Notes: generated from the sequence alone by a model not told the origin. Shown: positions 1-8,393, counted from the first letter of the stretch. The stretch is DNA of 64,000 nucleotides from CAMEGH01 sp052103595 (GCA_052103595.1 JBQEKC010000001.1:248001-312000); one strand, 5' to 3'. Made by a program: numbers and translations.

Positions 1-629
1 ACTGGCGCTGGCTTGGCTGGGCGCGGGGCAAGCATGGCGGCAACTTCTTCGCGTAGGTGTTCTGCTTTGTCGGCTTGTCCGGCTATTTCGTAGGCGTCCG
101 CTAGAATACGCAGCACTTGTGGTGTTTTTTCAAGACTCACGGCGTGTTCAAGTGATTCAAGCATTTTCTTGTGGCGACCGAGTTTTTCTTGCACTTTTGC
201 GTACGCAATGTGACGAGATGCTACCTCTGGCCCCATTTCAATGGCCTGTTTAAAGGCGAGTTCGGCTTTTGCAAGCTTGCCTGTCTCAAGATAAATGAGA
301 CCAACGTTATGCAAGCTGCTGGCGCTCAGCTCAAGACTCTGAGCAATTTCAAAGCACGAAATTGCGTCATCATACGCCTGTTGTTTAGCGTACAGGATGC
401 CAAGACGATTGTAGGCAGTAGCGTTGCGCTCATCAACGCGCAAAATCGTAAGAAGCGCTTTCTCGGCCCGGAGGTATTTTTGGTCTTTGAGAGACTCTTG
501 AGCAATCTGCCACAGCTTATCAAGCTTATCAGCAAACTTAAGCGTCGATTCTGACGCCACCTCTGTGATGGTTTGGCGATGAAACACCACAATCCCACCA
601 ATAATAACGAGTACTAATAACCCAAACAT
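1..629 (-). CDS. TPR-repeat membrane-anchored protein, C-terminus cut by window edge
   Basis: The minus frame from ATG at 629 stays open to the left edge (about 209 codons seen). Residues 1-16 are a hydrophobic membrane anchor beginning MFGLLVLVIIGG. From about residue 40 there are repeated TPR-type helices: the patterns AEKALLTIL, AYNRLGILY, AISCFEIAQ, HNVGLIYLETG, AELAFKQAIEMGP and ILADAYEIAGQADKAEHL recur at about 34-residue spacing, giving at least four repeats. The visible end is Ala/Pro-rich. TPR proteins are protein-interaction scaffolds; nothing shows the partner. A TATAAT (minus strand, 637-642) lies 7 bases before the ATG and overlaps the holB stop, so the mRNA is probably leaderless. 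Confidence 0.85.
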   Translation of the reverse strand, partial: MFGLLVLVIIGGIVVFHRQTITEVASESTLKFADKLDKLWQIAQESLKDQKYLRAEKALLTILRVDERNATAYNRLGILYAKQQAYDDAISCFEIAQSLELSASSLHNVGLIYLETGKLAKAELAFKQAIEMGPEVASRHIAYAKVQEKLGRHKKMLESLEHAVSLEKTPQVLRILADAYEIAGQADKAEHLREEVAAMLAPRPAKPAP

Positions 630-637
630 TATTTATA

Positions 638-1384
638 TTATAGCACAGTTTTTAATAGCCATAGCCGAACATTACCGTTTTTTCGTATAGCGGTATCAGC
701 TTCAAGTAGCGCTTTTATCTGGCGTTGCGTTGTTGCAGAATACCGACGGCGTAGCAGTGTATCGCCAAAAATAAGCGTTGCACGCAGAAGTTCCAAGGCC
801 TTTTCTCGGGAATCTTTTACGCTTGCAATGGTGGTAATGCGCTGATATTTTTTTGCACCCAAAAAAGTTTTAGCAGCTTCAAACAAGGCGACTTGTTGAT
901 TAAAATAGGTTTCATCGGTTGCCAAGCGGTTCATTTCTGCCTGGTTGCCTGCTGCCATGAACATAATGCGCGCCTTTTTTTCGCGAGGAATGTCGACGGC
1001 GGTTGCGGGCGTAGCGTTTACTCGTTGGCAACGCGATAGAATTGTTATCGATAACTGTTCTGGCGACGGTGTTACAAGTATAAAATGCAGTTGATCGCGT
1101 GGTTCTTCAAGCAGCTTCAAAAGCGCATTTTGCGCCTCAATACGCAGCTTCGCAGCATCGGCAATAATAACAATAGTGCGAGTGTTCTTTTTGCTGGTAC
1201 GAACAAGCTCGCGGAGTTCGCGAATGTCGTCGACGAAAACACCAACCGTCGTGCCGTTTTCTTTTTTATGCTCGATCAGTTCAATGATGTGGTCGTTTTT
1301 TCGGGTAGCGAAAGAACGGCCAATCTCTAACATATCTTGGCCGTGCTCGGTAGTGACAATCAAAGATTGCGGGGGCTCATTCAC
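638..1384 (-). CDS. holB: DNA polymerase III delta-prime subunit
   Basis: This 248-residue protein resembles the clamp-loader delta-prime/ATPase family. It has the sensor region IVIIADAAKLRIEAQNALLK followed by LLEEP, then FILVTP and the ILSRCQRV SRC motif near residues 110-150. The usual N-terminal P-loop is not intact and the four-cysteine zinc module of delta-prime is missing; the only cysteine seen is in the SRC motif. The role would be clamp loading at the replication fork. The ATG overlaps the rluD stop (ATGA at 1381-1384), so it is translationally coupled in a trpS-rluD-holB operon. It is shorter than the E. coli protein (334 residues). Confidence 0.8.
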   Translation of the reverse strand: MNEPPQSLIVTTEHGQDMLEIGRSFATRKNDHIIELIEHKKENGTTVGVFVDDIRELRELVRTSKKNTRTIVIIADAAKLRIEAQNALLKLLEEPRDQLHFILVTPSPEQLSITILSRCQRVNATPATAVDIPREKKARIMFMAAGNQAEMNRLATDETYFNQQVALFEAAKTFLGAKKYQRITTIASVKDSREKALELLRATLIFGDTLLRRRYSATTQRQIKALLEADTAIRKNGNVRLWLLKTVL

Positions 1385-2538
1385 GCTACCTGCTCCGCAA
1401 ATTGCGTAGGAGCGGGCGCTTCAAACACCTTGCGAACACCGCCTGGCAACGTAAGCTCAAGCCGGCTTGCATGAAGGTACATTCGATCAGCTGCTTCAGT
1501 GCCATAAACTTTATCTCCCACAATTGGCACGCCGATGTGTTGTGTATGAACGCGTAACTGGTGTGTACGACCTGTTTTTGGGCGTAAGCGTAGCAAACTG
1601 TGCGAGTCATTTGCCTGTAGTACCGTATAAGCAGTTTGAGCTGACTTGCCTTTTATACCCGGGCGGAACGTGCTTGGTGCAGAAGGGTTGCGCTCAATTG
1701 GCACATCAATCAAGGCTTCGTCTTGCGCAGGACGACCGCTCACGGCAGCCGTGTATTCTTTTTTAACGGTACGGTTGGTAAATTGGCGCTGTACCATCGA
1801 AGCGGTCTCGTCATCTTTTACCATTAGCAATACACCGCTGGTGTCGCGATCAAGTCGATGTACGATGCCCGGACGGTTCGTGTCAGCCTTGTAGTGTGTT
1901 TTTGGTTTGATAATATCTGCTGCCGTAAATTCTTCGGCAATAGCGCCCTTTGCGTGCGTTAACATACCAGCCGGCTTGTTAATCACCAACACATGCTCAT
2001 CTTCGTAGATAACCTCGTATGGCAGCGCTTCTTGTGTCGCGTCAACTTCTTCAAGCATGATTGTATCGGTAGGATGTACAAGGCGTTTTGGGCTTGTTTC
2101 GACAGTGCCATTTACGAGCACTTCTCCGCGTTTAATGAGTTTTTGGTACGTACTACGCGATTTTTCGCCAAGCCGTTCGACTATCGCAACATCGAGGCGT
2201 GTGCCGCTAGCTTTTGTATCTACAAGTAAGTACCATTCTTTACCGCGCCACGGCATTGCGTAGGTTAAAAAGCCCTCGCCGTTTGGATTTTCGACGAGCT
2301 GATATTCGTGCGGAATACCTGGTTCGACCACCTGTTCCATAATGTAAGGCACGTCATCTTCAGCGGCGCTATCAATCAAAATAGCATACTTCTTTTTGCC
2401 ATAGCTAAAGCGAATTAACACGTTTTTTTCGTGCGGCTTTGATTTCTCGATACGTTCAATGCTACGTGGTGTTGTTAGGTCGTCAGCAAGGTTATATAGT
2501 CGCAAAAATGCAAGGATGTCGGATGAATCGTATTTCAT
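1381..2538 (-). CDS. rluD: RluD-type 23S rRNA pseudouridine synthase with N-terminal extension
   Basis: The 385-residue protein has an S4 domain at about residues 110-165 (GTRLDVAIVERLGEKSRSTY, GEVLVNG). The catalytic pseudouridine synthase domain follows, with VINKPAGMLTH and the signature GIVHRLDRDTSG carrying the catalytic Asp, and later RPKTGRTHQLRVH. RluA/RluD-family enzymes isomerise uridines in 23S rRNA. About 110 residues precede the S4 domain and match nothing I recognise; typical RluD proteins start near the S4 domain. The start codon overlaps the trpS stop (TAATG at 2536-2540). RluD rather than RluC is a best guess. Confidence 0.88.
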   Translation of the reverse strand: MKYDSSDILAFLRLYNLADDLTTPRSIERIEKSKPHEKNVLIRFSYGKKKYAILIDSAAEDDVPYIMEQVVEPGIPHEYQLVENPNGEGFLTYAMPWRGKEWYLLVDTKASGTRLDVAIVERLGEKSRSTYQKLIKRGEVLVNGTVETSPKRLVHPTDTIMLEEVDATQEALPYEVIYEDEHVLVINKPAGMLTHAKGAIAEEFTAADIIKPKTHYKADTNRPGIVHRLDRDTSGVLLMVKDDETASMVQRQFTNRTVKKEYTAAVSGRPAQDEALIDVPIERNPSAPSTFRPGIKGKSAQTAYTVLQANDSHSLLRLRPKTGRTHQLRVHTQHIGVPIVGDKVYGTEAADRMYLHASRLELTLPGGVRKVFEAPAPTQFAEQVA

Positions 2539-3566
2539 TATCGGCGCAATCCTACAGCTTTTTGCACACGAAGCAATGTTTCGTTGGCGGTTTTGGCCAT
2601 TTTGGCTTCAGAATCTTGTAGTTTAGCGAGCAATTCTTCATCAGAAATGGCGTTATAACGTGCTTGAAAGTCAGTCAAAAAACGCTCAACTTCGTCGGCT
2701 ACGGCCTTTTTGAAGTCGCCATAGCGTTCAGTGCCAACCCATTGTTCGTTGACTTCTTCTTGTGGTGTGCCAGAAAGTAGACTCAGTATTTGTAGCAAGC
2801 TGGTAATGCCCGGCTGCGTCTGCCAATTAAAGTTAATGAACCCAACATTATCAGTGGTGGCGCTCATGATTTTCTTGCGCGCTTTTGCCGGATTGTCATT
2901 TAAACTAATCTTCGACTTCTCTTCTGGCGAACTCTTACTCATCTTCTTTTCTGGGTGCGTGAGGCTACGAATACGCAGGCCATTATCGCGCTGAATAAAC
3001 TTGGTTTGTTCAGTAGTGGCGTGTGGCACGGTAAATATTTCGCCAAATTTATTATTGATACGCGTCGCAATATCGCGAGTGATTTCTAAGTGCTGGAACT
3101 GATCCTCGCCCACTGGCACGTACGCTGCGTTATAAAGCAAAATATCTGCCGCCATCAACACTGGATAGTTCATTAAACCTATCGTCACGCTGGCAGAATG
3201 TTCGGCCGATTTATCTTTAAACTGCGTCATGCGCTGCATTTCACCCACATAGGTAAAGCAGTCCAAAATCCAGGTCAGTTCGCTGTGCGCTGGAATGTAG
3301 CTTTGGCGGTACAAAAACGTATCCGGGTCATTCAAATCAAGCCCAGCCGCTACAAAATATTTTAAGTTGTGTAAAGTTTTTTCGTAGAGTGAACCGTGAT
3401 CGATTGGCGTCGTAAAGCTATGCAAATCCGGCACAAACATGTTGATTTGGTACTGGCCGGAGTATTTTTTTTGCATGTCGACCATCGGCACAAATGCACC
3501 CAAAAAATTCCCGAGGGTTGGCTCTTCGTTGGCGCGAACGCCCGTTAAGATTACTTGTTTTGTCAT
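2538..3566 (-). CDS. trpS: tryptophanyl-tRNA synthetase
   Basis: This 342-residue class I aminoacyl-tRNA synthetase charges tRNA-Trp. It shows the TrpRS start TGVRANEEPTLGNFLGA (HIGH-equivalent region), DLHSFTTP, the substrate-pocket segment VGEDQFQHLEITRDIA, and the KMSKS loop in KKMSKSSPEEK. Its length fits the bacterial family. TATAAT (minus, 3575-3580) is 8 bases before the ATG and no convincing Shine-Dalgarno exists, so translation is probably leaderless. It is the first gene of the trpS-rluD-holB operon. Confidence 0.95.
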   Translation of the reverse strand: MTKQVILTGVRANEEPTLGNFLGAFVPMVDMQKKYSGQYQINMFVPDLHSFTTPIDHGSLYEKTLHNLKYFVAAGLDLNDPDTFLYRQSYIPAHSELTWILDCFTYVGEMQRMTQFKDKSAEHSASVTIGLMNYPVLMAADILLYNAAYVPVGEDQFQHLEITRDIATRINNKFGEIFTVPHATTEQTKFIQRDNGLRIRSLTHPEKKMSKSSPEEKSKISLNDNPAKARKKIMSATTDNVGFINFNWQTQPGITSLLQILSLLSGTPQEEVNEQWVGTERYGDFKKAVADEVERFLTDFQARYNAISDEELLAKLQDSEAKMAKTANETLLRVQKAVGLRR

Positions 3567-3580
3567 ATACCTCTATTATA

Positions 3581-4408
3581 CTACATCTGGTGCATGGTTG
3601 CGTCGACCGCTTGCAGAATCGGCTTTATGTATGATTTTCGCACCTCGTGCCCGGCAATGATTGATTTTACACTAATGTGATCACACTTTTTCGCTAGTCG
3701 CTTAAAATTCTTCCCGACCACGAACGGATCAAGCGTGCCGTAAATAATGCGCACAGGAACTTGCAGAGCTTGAATATCTTTATAGGTGGTCTGATCCATA
3801 ATGCTTGCACGCAGCGCCACAACATATGGGTTGATGGTGTCGTCGGTAATACGAAACGTATCAGACACCACTACCCTACCAGCGATTTTTTGCGATAGAC
3901 CAATGTAAAATTGTGGGCGTGTGAGGATATCATTGCCGACAACATTATATACTTTGCGCAGTACTTGCTCGGTGCTCGCCTTCATGCCGGCAAGGTCGTC
4001 AATGGAACGATAGATTGGTGGCGAGCACAAAATAAGGCCGCGGACAAGTAGCGGATACCGCTTGGCGATTTCGGTGGCAATAAGTGACCCCATCGAGTGC
4101 CCAATAATAATCACGCGCGTGGAAAGCCGCATTTTTAATAACGTTGCCGCCACAGAACGCGCCTGGATGCGGACGTTATATGATGCGGTAGTCGGTTTTG
4201 GTGAAGCGCCAAATCCTAACAAGTCAATGGCAATAACGCGGGCGTCGTCTGGCAACATATCTTTGACAGCGTTCCAACCAGCAGCAGAATTCCCAATTCC
4301 ATGCAACATAACGATAGTAGTGCGTGGTTTTTTCACACGACGATCAACCGGGGCTTTTAAAAACCTCGGCACGTCTAAATGATCAAACCGCGTGCGAATT
4401 TTCTCCAT
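3581..4408 (-). CDS. alpha/beta-hydrolase fold protein
   Basis: The 275-residue protein starts at ATG 4408. An alpha/beta hydrolase core is visible: TTIVMLHGIGNSAAGW (oxyanion-hole HG), AIDLLGFGASPKP, the nucleophile elbow IIGHSMGSLIATEIAKRYP (Ser in GHSMG), RIIYGTLDPFVVG (Asp) and a C-terminal AGHEV (His). The substrate cannot be told from sequence. The open frame continues upstream to 4792, but that part only mirrors the neighbouring gene in another frame. TATAAT (minus, 4415-4420) is 6 bases before the chosen ATG, which supports the start and implies a leaderless mRNA. Confidence 0.85.
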   Translation of the reverse strand: MEKIRTRFDHLDVPRFLKAPVDRRVKKPRTTIVMLHGIGNSAAGWNAVKDMLPDDARVIAIDLLGFGASPKPTTASYNVRIQARSVAATLLKMRLSTRVIIIGHSMGSLIATEIAKRYPLLVRGLILCSPPIYRSIDDLAGMKASTEQVLRKVYNVVGNDILTRPQFYIGLSQKIAGRVVVSDTFRITDDTINPYVVALRASIMDQTTYKDIQALQVPVRIIYGTLDPFVVGKNFKRLAKKCDHISVKSIIAGHEVRKSYIKPILQAVDATMHQM

Positions 4409-4440
4409 CTTACTATTATATAATACTGTTCTACATAATG

Positions 4441-4472
4441 AAAAACCCGCTCGTAACACATGTACGAGCGGG
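4441..4472 (-). terminator. rho-independent terminator of the 4506-4835 gene
   Basis: On the minus strand, stem CCCGCTCGT / ACGAGCGGG (4446-4454 with 4464-4472) with a 9-base loop is followed by TTTTT. Confidence 0.85.
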
Positions 4473-4505
4473 ATGAACCCTGTATGGTGCCAGCTTTCGA
4501 GCTTG

Positions 4506-4835
4506 CTACTGCCTCCAGTTAGGATCAAGCCAAATGTCACACACAAAATACGATTGCGTACGCGGACTGTCCACCTTGGGGATGGCAAACCCAAGATTGA
4601 GGCTTTCGCCAACGGCAATCTCTCGATTGACGTAGTTGTGGTGGTGTCGCATGCCGTACTCATTAATGAACGTATCGCCGTTGCGAGAAATAACAAGCAC
4701 TCGGCTAACGGTGCCAAACGTTCTTTTTGAGCGGGCCAACCGCACGAACGTGATGACGTCGTTGCTCGTTTTGATGGAGACAGGCTCACCAATCGGCATC
4801 TGGCCGAGGTCGAGCTTCTGCTTGAATGTGGACAT
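4506..4835 (-). CDS. accessory small protein, paralogue of the 5052-5444 gene
   Basis: The 109-residue product has no signal peptide or membrane segment and I do not recognise a family. It is predicted soluble, with alternating hydrophobic residues suggesting a beta-rich fold. It aligns with the next gene upstream: an N-terminal block D-L-x-x-M-x-[IV]-x4-V-x-I-x-T-x3-V (LDLGQMPIGEPVSIKT here) and a C-terminal xIxLDPxW motif (DIWLDPNW). It is a single-gene unit with its own TTGACT-N17-TATAAT promoter, a leader hairpin, a GAGG Shine-Dalgarno sequence 12 bases before the ATG, and a terminator. Confidence 0.75.
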   Translation of the reverse strand: MSTFKQKLDLGQMPIGEPVSIKTSNDVITFVRLARSKRTFGTVSRVLVISRNGDTFINEYGMRHHHNYVNREIAVGESLNLGFAIPKVDSPRTQSYFVCDIWLDPNWRQ

Positions 4836-4887
4836 GGTGACTCATTTCCTCAAGGGCGAAAAAGCACCTTGATTGGCTGAGGTACGA

Positions 4888-4949
4888 TTTACTCCGTTCT
4901 CTTTGGAGTAAACTACCACCATTATACTACTAATACTATAAAAAGTCAA
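4888..4949 (-). promoter_or_regulatory. promoter and 5' leader hairpin of the 4506-4835 gene
   Basis: The minus strand has TTGACT (4944-4949), a 17-base spacer and TATAAT (4921-4926 is its plus-strand ATTATA), a consensus sigma-70 promoter. Just downstream in the transcript is stem TTTACTCC / GGAGTAAA with a 9-base loop (4888-4912). Confidence 0.85.
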
Positions 4950-4975
4950 TGGACGATATATTTAGTACGGCTATG

Positions 4976-5035
4976 AAAAACCCGCCTTCAAACGTTGTTT
5001 ATCTATATACTATAGAGACATTGTTTGTTGGCGGG
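4976..5035 (-). terminator. terminator of the 5052-5444 gene
   Basis: Minus-strand stem CCCGCC / GGCGGG (5030-5035 with 4981-4986) encloses a long AT-rich loop and is followed by TTTTT (4976-4980). Confidence 0.7.
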
Positions 5036-5051
5036 TTGTTCCCGTACGATC

Positions 5052-5444
5052 TTAGCGCCACGGAAGGCGCACTCCTTTGGCGAGGCCATCCCAAGCTGGG
5101 TCGAGTTCGATACCGGTGATAGCGTCCGACTCATAAGCGACGACATTGTTGTCATCGTACACACGAAATGAACGATCGAGCGTGATCCACCGAGAGACGG
5201 TAGCGCACTGCAGGTCGACATCTGCGTCAGCTAACGATGAACTGTTGGTTGTAACGCGGACAGCGCAGATCATGTTCCCCTTTTTTCCAACGCGCGCATT
5301 GTACTGCGTCGGAGTAAGCGTATACATGACACCTCCCTTCGTCTGGATGATCACCGACCGCTCAACCTGCATACGGTCAAGATCGAAGGTGTCGCCGACA
5401 ACGGGGATGGGCTGCGTCTTTTCGGAAGACTTTTCCTTAGCCAT
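5052..5444 (-). CDS. accessory small protein, paralogue of the 4506-4835 gene
   Basis: The 130-residue product starts at ATG 5444, chosen because AAAGGAG lies 6 bases upstream; upstream in-frame codons belong to the leader. It has a Lys-rich N-terminus (MAKEKSSEK) and then FDLDRMQVERSVIIQT, which matches LDLGQMPIGEPVSIKT of the neighbouring gene. The C-terminal ITGIELDPAW matches CDIWLDPNW. No signal peptide, membrane helix or known catalytic motif is visible. It is monocistronic, with its own promoter, hairpin leader and terminator. Function is unknown. Confidence 0.75.
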   Translation of the reverse strand: MAKEKSSEKTQPIPVVGDTFDLDRMQVERSVIIQTKGGVMYTLTPTQYNARVGKKGNMICAVRVTTNSSSLADADVDLQCATVSRWITLDRSFRVYDDNNVVAYESDAITGIELDPAWDGLAKGVRLPWR

Positions 5445-5484
5445 TATAGCTCCTTTCAAGCATGTGGCTTGATCGTAGGGACGT

Positions 5485-5544
5485 CCTATCTTTATAGGTA
5501 AGATAGGCTGCAATCATTATACGATAAAACTATATAAACGTCAA
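5485..5544 (-). promoter_or_regulatory. promoter and 5' leader hairpin of the 5052-5444 gene
   Basis: The minus strand shows TTGACG (5539-5544), a 17-base spacer and TATAAT (5516-5521). The leader then begins with stem CCTATCTT / AAGATAGG (5485-5507). Confidence 0.85.
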
Positions 5545-5556
5545 TTTTGTGCTAAC

Positions 5557-5588
5557 AAAAATATACCCCGCACATTGCAGGGTATATT
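5557..5588 (-). terminator. terminator after rpsI
   Basis: Minus-strand stem ATATACCC / GGGGTATAT with a 10-base loop (5561-5588) followed by TTTTTG ends the infA-to-rpsI operon. Confidence 0.85.
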
Positions 5589-5606
5589 TGCTGGTTGTAA
5601 AACGCC

Positions 5607-6005
5607 TTAACGCTTTGAGAACTGTTCGCGCTTACGTGCAGAGCGAAGACCGTATTTCTTACGCTCTTTCTCACGTGGGTCACGCTTCAGCATGTCGGCC
5701 TTCTTGAGTGTCGAACGAAGATCGCCGTGCTCAGCAGTAATTGCCTTTGCGATAGCGAGCTTGATTGCGTCAACTTGGCCGCTCAAACCGCCACCAGTAA
5801 CACGAATCGTAATGTCGTACTCTTTTTGCTTGCCTACAACGGCAAGTGGGTCGGTTACTTCAGCGAGGAGCGTCGTGTTACCTGAAAGGTATTCACCGGC
5901 TGGCTTATCGTTGATTGTAACGTTGCCTTTACCTTTGTACAGACGAGCGCGCGCTGTAGCGCTTTTTCGTCGGCCGAGGCCGTAAAAGTATTTTGCTTCC
6001 GCCAT
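5607..6005 (-). CDS. rpsI: 30S ribosomal protein S9
   Basis: The 132-residue protein carries GLGRRKSATARARLYKGKG at the start and GGGLSGQVDAIKLAIAKA in the middle. The conserved basic C-terminal tail ends SARKREQFSKR, which in S9 reaches the P-site tRNA. It is the last gene of the operon, 1 base after rplM (RplM-RpsI pairing is typical), and is followed by a terminator. Confidence 0.97.
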   Translation of the reverse strand: MAEAKYFYGLGRRKSATARARLYKGKGNVTINDKPAGEYLSGNTTLLAEVTDPLAVVGKQKEYDITIRVTGGGLSGQVDAIKLAIAKAITAEHGDLRSTLKKADMLKRDPREKERKKYGLRSARKREQFSKR

Positions 6006-6006
6006 A

Positions 6007-6444
6007 CTACTTTACCTCAACTTTCTTTGGTGTTTGCGCTGTGTGCGTGTGGTCGCTTCCGGCAAATACACGGAGGCGCTTCATGCGTTCAGCTTGGAGC
6101 TTGTTCTTTGGAAGCATACCCTTTACCGCATTTTCGATAATACGTTCTGGGAATTTTTCGCGAACTTCTTCAAGACGAGCATCTTTGATACCGCCAGGGA
6201 ATCCTGTGTGTCGGTAATAGATTTTCTTGAGCTCCTTGTCGCCAGTTACCACAGTATCTTTTGCGTTGATTACTACAACGTAGTCGCCGCTGTCGATGTG
6301 TGGAGTGTAGGTTGGCTTTCCTTTGCCAATGAGCAAGTTTGCGATGATTGTTGAAAGGCGACCAAGTGGCAATTCACTTGCGTCAATCAATAGCCAATCG
6401 CGGTTTACGTCGCTGGCTTTTTGTGAAAACGTTTTTGGATTCAT
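6007..6444 (-). CDS. rplM: 50S ribosomal protein L13
   Basis: The 145-residue protein has the L13 hallmarks DVNRDWLLIDASELPLGRL, GDYVVVINAKD, YYRHTGFPGG and AVKGMLPKNKL. It is an early 50S assembly protein. Its ATG overlaps the rplQ stop at 6444, indicating translational coupling. Confidence 0.97.
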   Translation of the reverse strand: MNPKTFSQKASDVNRDWLLIDASELPLGRLSTIIANLLIGKGKPTYTPHIDSGDYVVVINAKDTVVTGDKELKKIYYRHTGFPGGIKDARLEEVREKFPERIIENAVKGMLPKNKLQAERMKRLRVFAGSDHTHTAQTPKKVEVK

Positions 6445-6830
6445 TAGTTAGCCTCCTTTGGAACGGCTTTGAGTTCATCAACAAACTCAATTGTCGCCAT
6501 CTGAGCACCGTCACCTACACGCAAACGCGTACGTTCAACCCGAACGTGACCGCTATTACGCTTGGTAAGTTGTGGTGCGATTTCGTCAACCAGTTTGAAG
6601 GCAGCTGCCTGTGTGCCAAGTTTTGAAATCACGATTCGGCGGCTGGCCAAATCACCCTTTTTCGCTTTAGTAATGAGCTTTTCAATGTAACGCACCAATT
6701 CCTTGGCCTTTGGCAACGTGGTTTCGATCTTGCCGTGTTCGACAAGGCTCGTTGCCAGACCCTTCATGAGTGCGCGGCGTTGGTCGCGCTCACGACCGAA
6801 CTTACGCCCTTTGTATCCATGTCGGTGCAT
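6444..6830 (-). CDS. rplQ: 50S ribosomal protein L17
   Basis: The 128-residue protein has the L17 signature MHRHGYKGRKFGRERDQRRA, then LATSLVEHGKIETTLPKAKE and VDEIAPQL. It lies near the 50S exit tunnel. It follows rpoA by 1 base, the usual rpoA-rplQ order. The spacing of the downstream rplM-rpsI pair shows they are part of the same transcript. Confidence 0.96.
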   Translation of the reverse strand: MHRHGYKGRKFGRERDQRRALMKGLATSLVEHGKIETTLPKAKELVRYIEKLITKAKKGDLASRRIVISKLGTQAAAFKLVDEIAPQLTKRNSGHVRVERTRLRVGDGAQMATIEFVDELKAVPKEAN

Positions 6831-6831
6831 A

Positions 6832-7755
6832 TTACAGTTCTAACTCCGCTAGTTTATCTTTTACTTCATCAAGTGCTTTTGAGCCGAAGCCTTTTAGCTC
6901 ACGAAGATCTTGCTCCGTAAGTGTTACCAAATCTTGCACAGTGCGGATCTCGTTGTTTACCAACGCATTCGCTGTACGTGCCGTAAGGTTAAGGTCTTCG
7001 ATTGGGGTGTTGAGCTCGTTGTCTTCTTCGGCGTCTTCTTGGCCAAGTGCAGGTGCCGCTTCGACAGTTGTGCTGCCAGCAAGCGCAGTGTACTGGTTTA
7101 CCAAGATAGCTGCTGCTTCTTCAAACGCTTCACGTGGAGTCAATGAACCGTCAGTTTCAACGATAACGTCGAGACGTTCAAGGTTGGTGTCTTGTCCAAC
7201 ACGAGTTGGTTCAACCTTGTAACGTACACGAAGCACTGGGCTAAACACAGCATCAAGCGCAATGTGGTCGCTGTGAAGACGTGTGTCGCTCGCTTCATCG
7301 ATAGTGCGGTAGCCGCGGCCAGAATCAACCACGATATCCATCACTACTTGCGTCTTAGGGTCATCAATCGTACAAATCACTTGTTCCGGATTGATGATTT
7401 CAACGTCCGCTGTCGTCTTGATGTCAGCTGCAGTCACTTCACCTGCACCCTTCTTTTCAAGACGAAGCTCAACAGGCTCGTCAGTATGGGCTTTTACCAA
7501 CACATTTTTAAGGTTAAGGCTGATGTCAACAACATCTTCTTTTACCCCTTCAACAGTGGTAAATTCGTGCGTTGCGCCTTCAATTTTGAATGATACAATC
7601 GCTGCACCTTCAATACTTGAGAGCAAAACACGACGCAAGCTGTTACCGAGGGTGTTGCCATACCCAGCGTGGAGTGGCTCAATCGCAAATGCTGCGCTTG
7701 TCGCTGAAATATCTTCAACGCTCGCCAATGCCGGGTTGTGAATAACTTTTGTCAT
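6832..7755 (-). CDS. rpoA: RNA polymerase alpha subunit
   Basis: This 307-residue subunit is the RNA polymerase assembly platform. The N-terminal dimerisation domain contains GYGNTLGNSLRRVLLSSIEG (residues about 32-51) and EDVVDISLNLK. An acidic linker (about 222-240) precedes a complete C-terminal domain with the helix-hairpin-helix segments IEDLNLTARTANALVNNEI and LKGFGSKALDEVK, the part that binds UP elements and activators. The alpha-operon order rpsM-rpsK-rpsD-rpoA-rplQ is conserved. Confidence 0.98.
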   Translation of the reverse strand: MTKVIHNPALASVEDISATSAAFAIEPLHAGYGNTLGNSLRRVLLSSIEGAAIVSFKIEGATHEFTTVEGVKEDVVDISLNLKNVLVKAHTDEPVELRLEKKGAGEVTAADIKTTADVEIINPEQVICTIDDPKTQVVMDIVVDSGRGYRTIDEASDTRLHSDHIALDAVFSPVLRVRYKVEPTRVGQDTNLERLDVIVETDGSLTPREAFEEAAAILVNQYTALAGSTTVEAAPALGQEDAEEDNELNTPIEDLNLTARTANALVNNEIRTVQDLVTLTEQDLRELKGFGSKALDEVKDKLAELEL

Positions 7756-7772
7756 ACTATAGCTCCTTACCC

Positions 7773-8390
7773 TTATCGTGAGTAGTACTCAACGATTAGC
7801 TGTTCATTAATTTCTGCTTCGGCTTCTTCGCGTTTTGGATTGCCTGTGATAGAAATACTAAATTTCTTTGCATCAGACTTCATCCAGCTCAGTGGGCCTT
7901 GGCTTGAGTTCTTTACGACGTCATCGATTTGCGTAAAGTACCCACTCTTGGTGCTTTTTGGGCGAACCACGATTTCATCACCAGCCTTCAGGCGGATTGA
8001 TGGAATATCAACGCGGCGTCCATTGAGCATAAAGTGTCCGTGTGACACGAGTTGGCGCGCAGCACGACGGCTGGTTGCAAACCCTGCGCGGTACACAGCG
8101 TTATCAAGGCGACGTTCAAGCAGTTGCAAGAGGTTTTCACCTGCGAGGCCTTCTTTTCGTGTTGCTTCCTTCATGAGGCGTGCAAATTGCTTTTCCATCA
8201 AGCCGTATGCTCGACGAACTTTTTGCTTTTCACGAAGTTGTGTCAGGTACAAGCTTGGCTTGCCTTGACGACCATGAGCGTGCTCACCTGGAATACCAGA
8301 TTTACGAGCCATGATTTTATGTGCTTTCGGGTGAAGCGCGTAGCCTTCGCGGCGACTTTGCTTCACAATTGGAGAAGTATCTCGTGCCAT
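7773..8390 (-). CDS. rpsD: 30S ribosomal protein S4
   Basis: The 205-residue protein has an S4 domain with RRLDNAVYRAGFATSRRAAR, QLVSHGHFMLNG and RVDIPS. The N-terminal region GIPGEHAHGRQG has no cysteines, so it lacks the zinc-binding form seen in some S4 proteins. S4 is a primary 16S rRNA binder and in many bacteria represses this operon. It lies between rpsK and rpoA. Confidence 0.97.
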   Translation of the reverse strand: MARDTSPIVKQSRREGYALHPKAHKIMARKSGIPGEHAHGRQGKPSLYLTQLREKQKVRRAYGLMEKQFARLMKEATRKEGLAGENLLQLLERRLDNAVYRAGFATSRRAARQLVSHGHFMLNGRRVDIPSIRLKAGDEIVVRPKSTKSGYFTQIDDVVKNSSQGPLSWMKSDAKKFSISITGNPKREEAEAEINEQLIVEYYSR

Positions 8391-8393
8391 ATC

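Noticed and set aside
326..601. A 91-codon minus-strand frame within the TPR gene
   Set aside because: The neighbouring frame from ATG 629 encodes recognisable TPR repeats across the whole stretch, so this is a shadow.
4409..4792. N-terminal extension of the alpha/beta hydrolase frame
   Set aside because: The upstream codons overlap another gene in a different frame on the same strand; a -10 box and the hydrolase fold fix the start at 4408.
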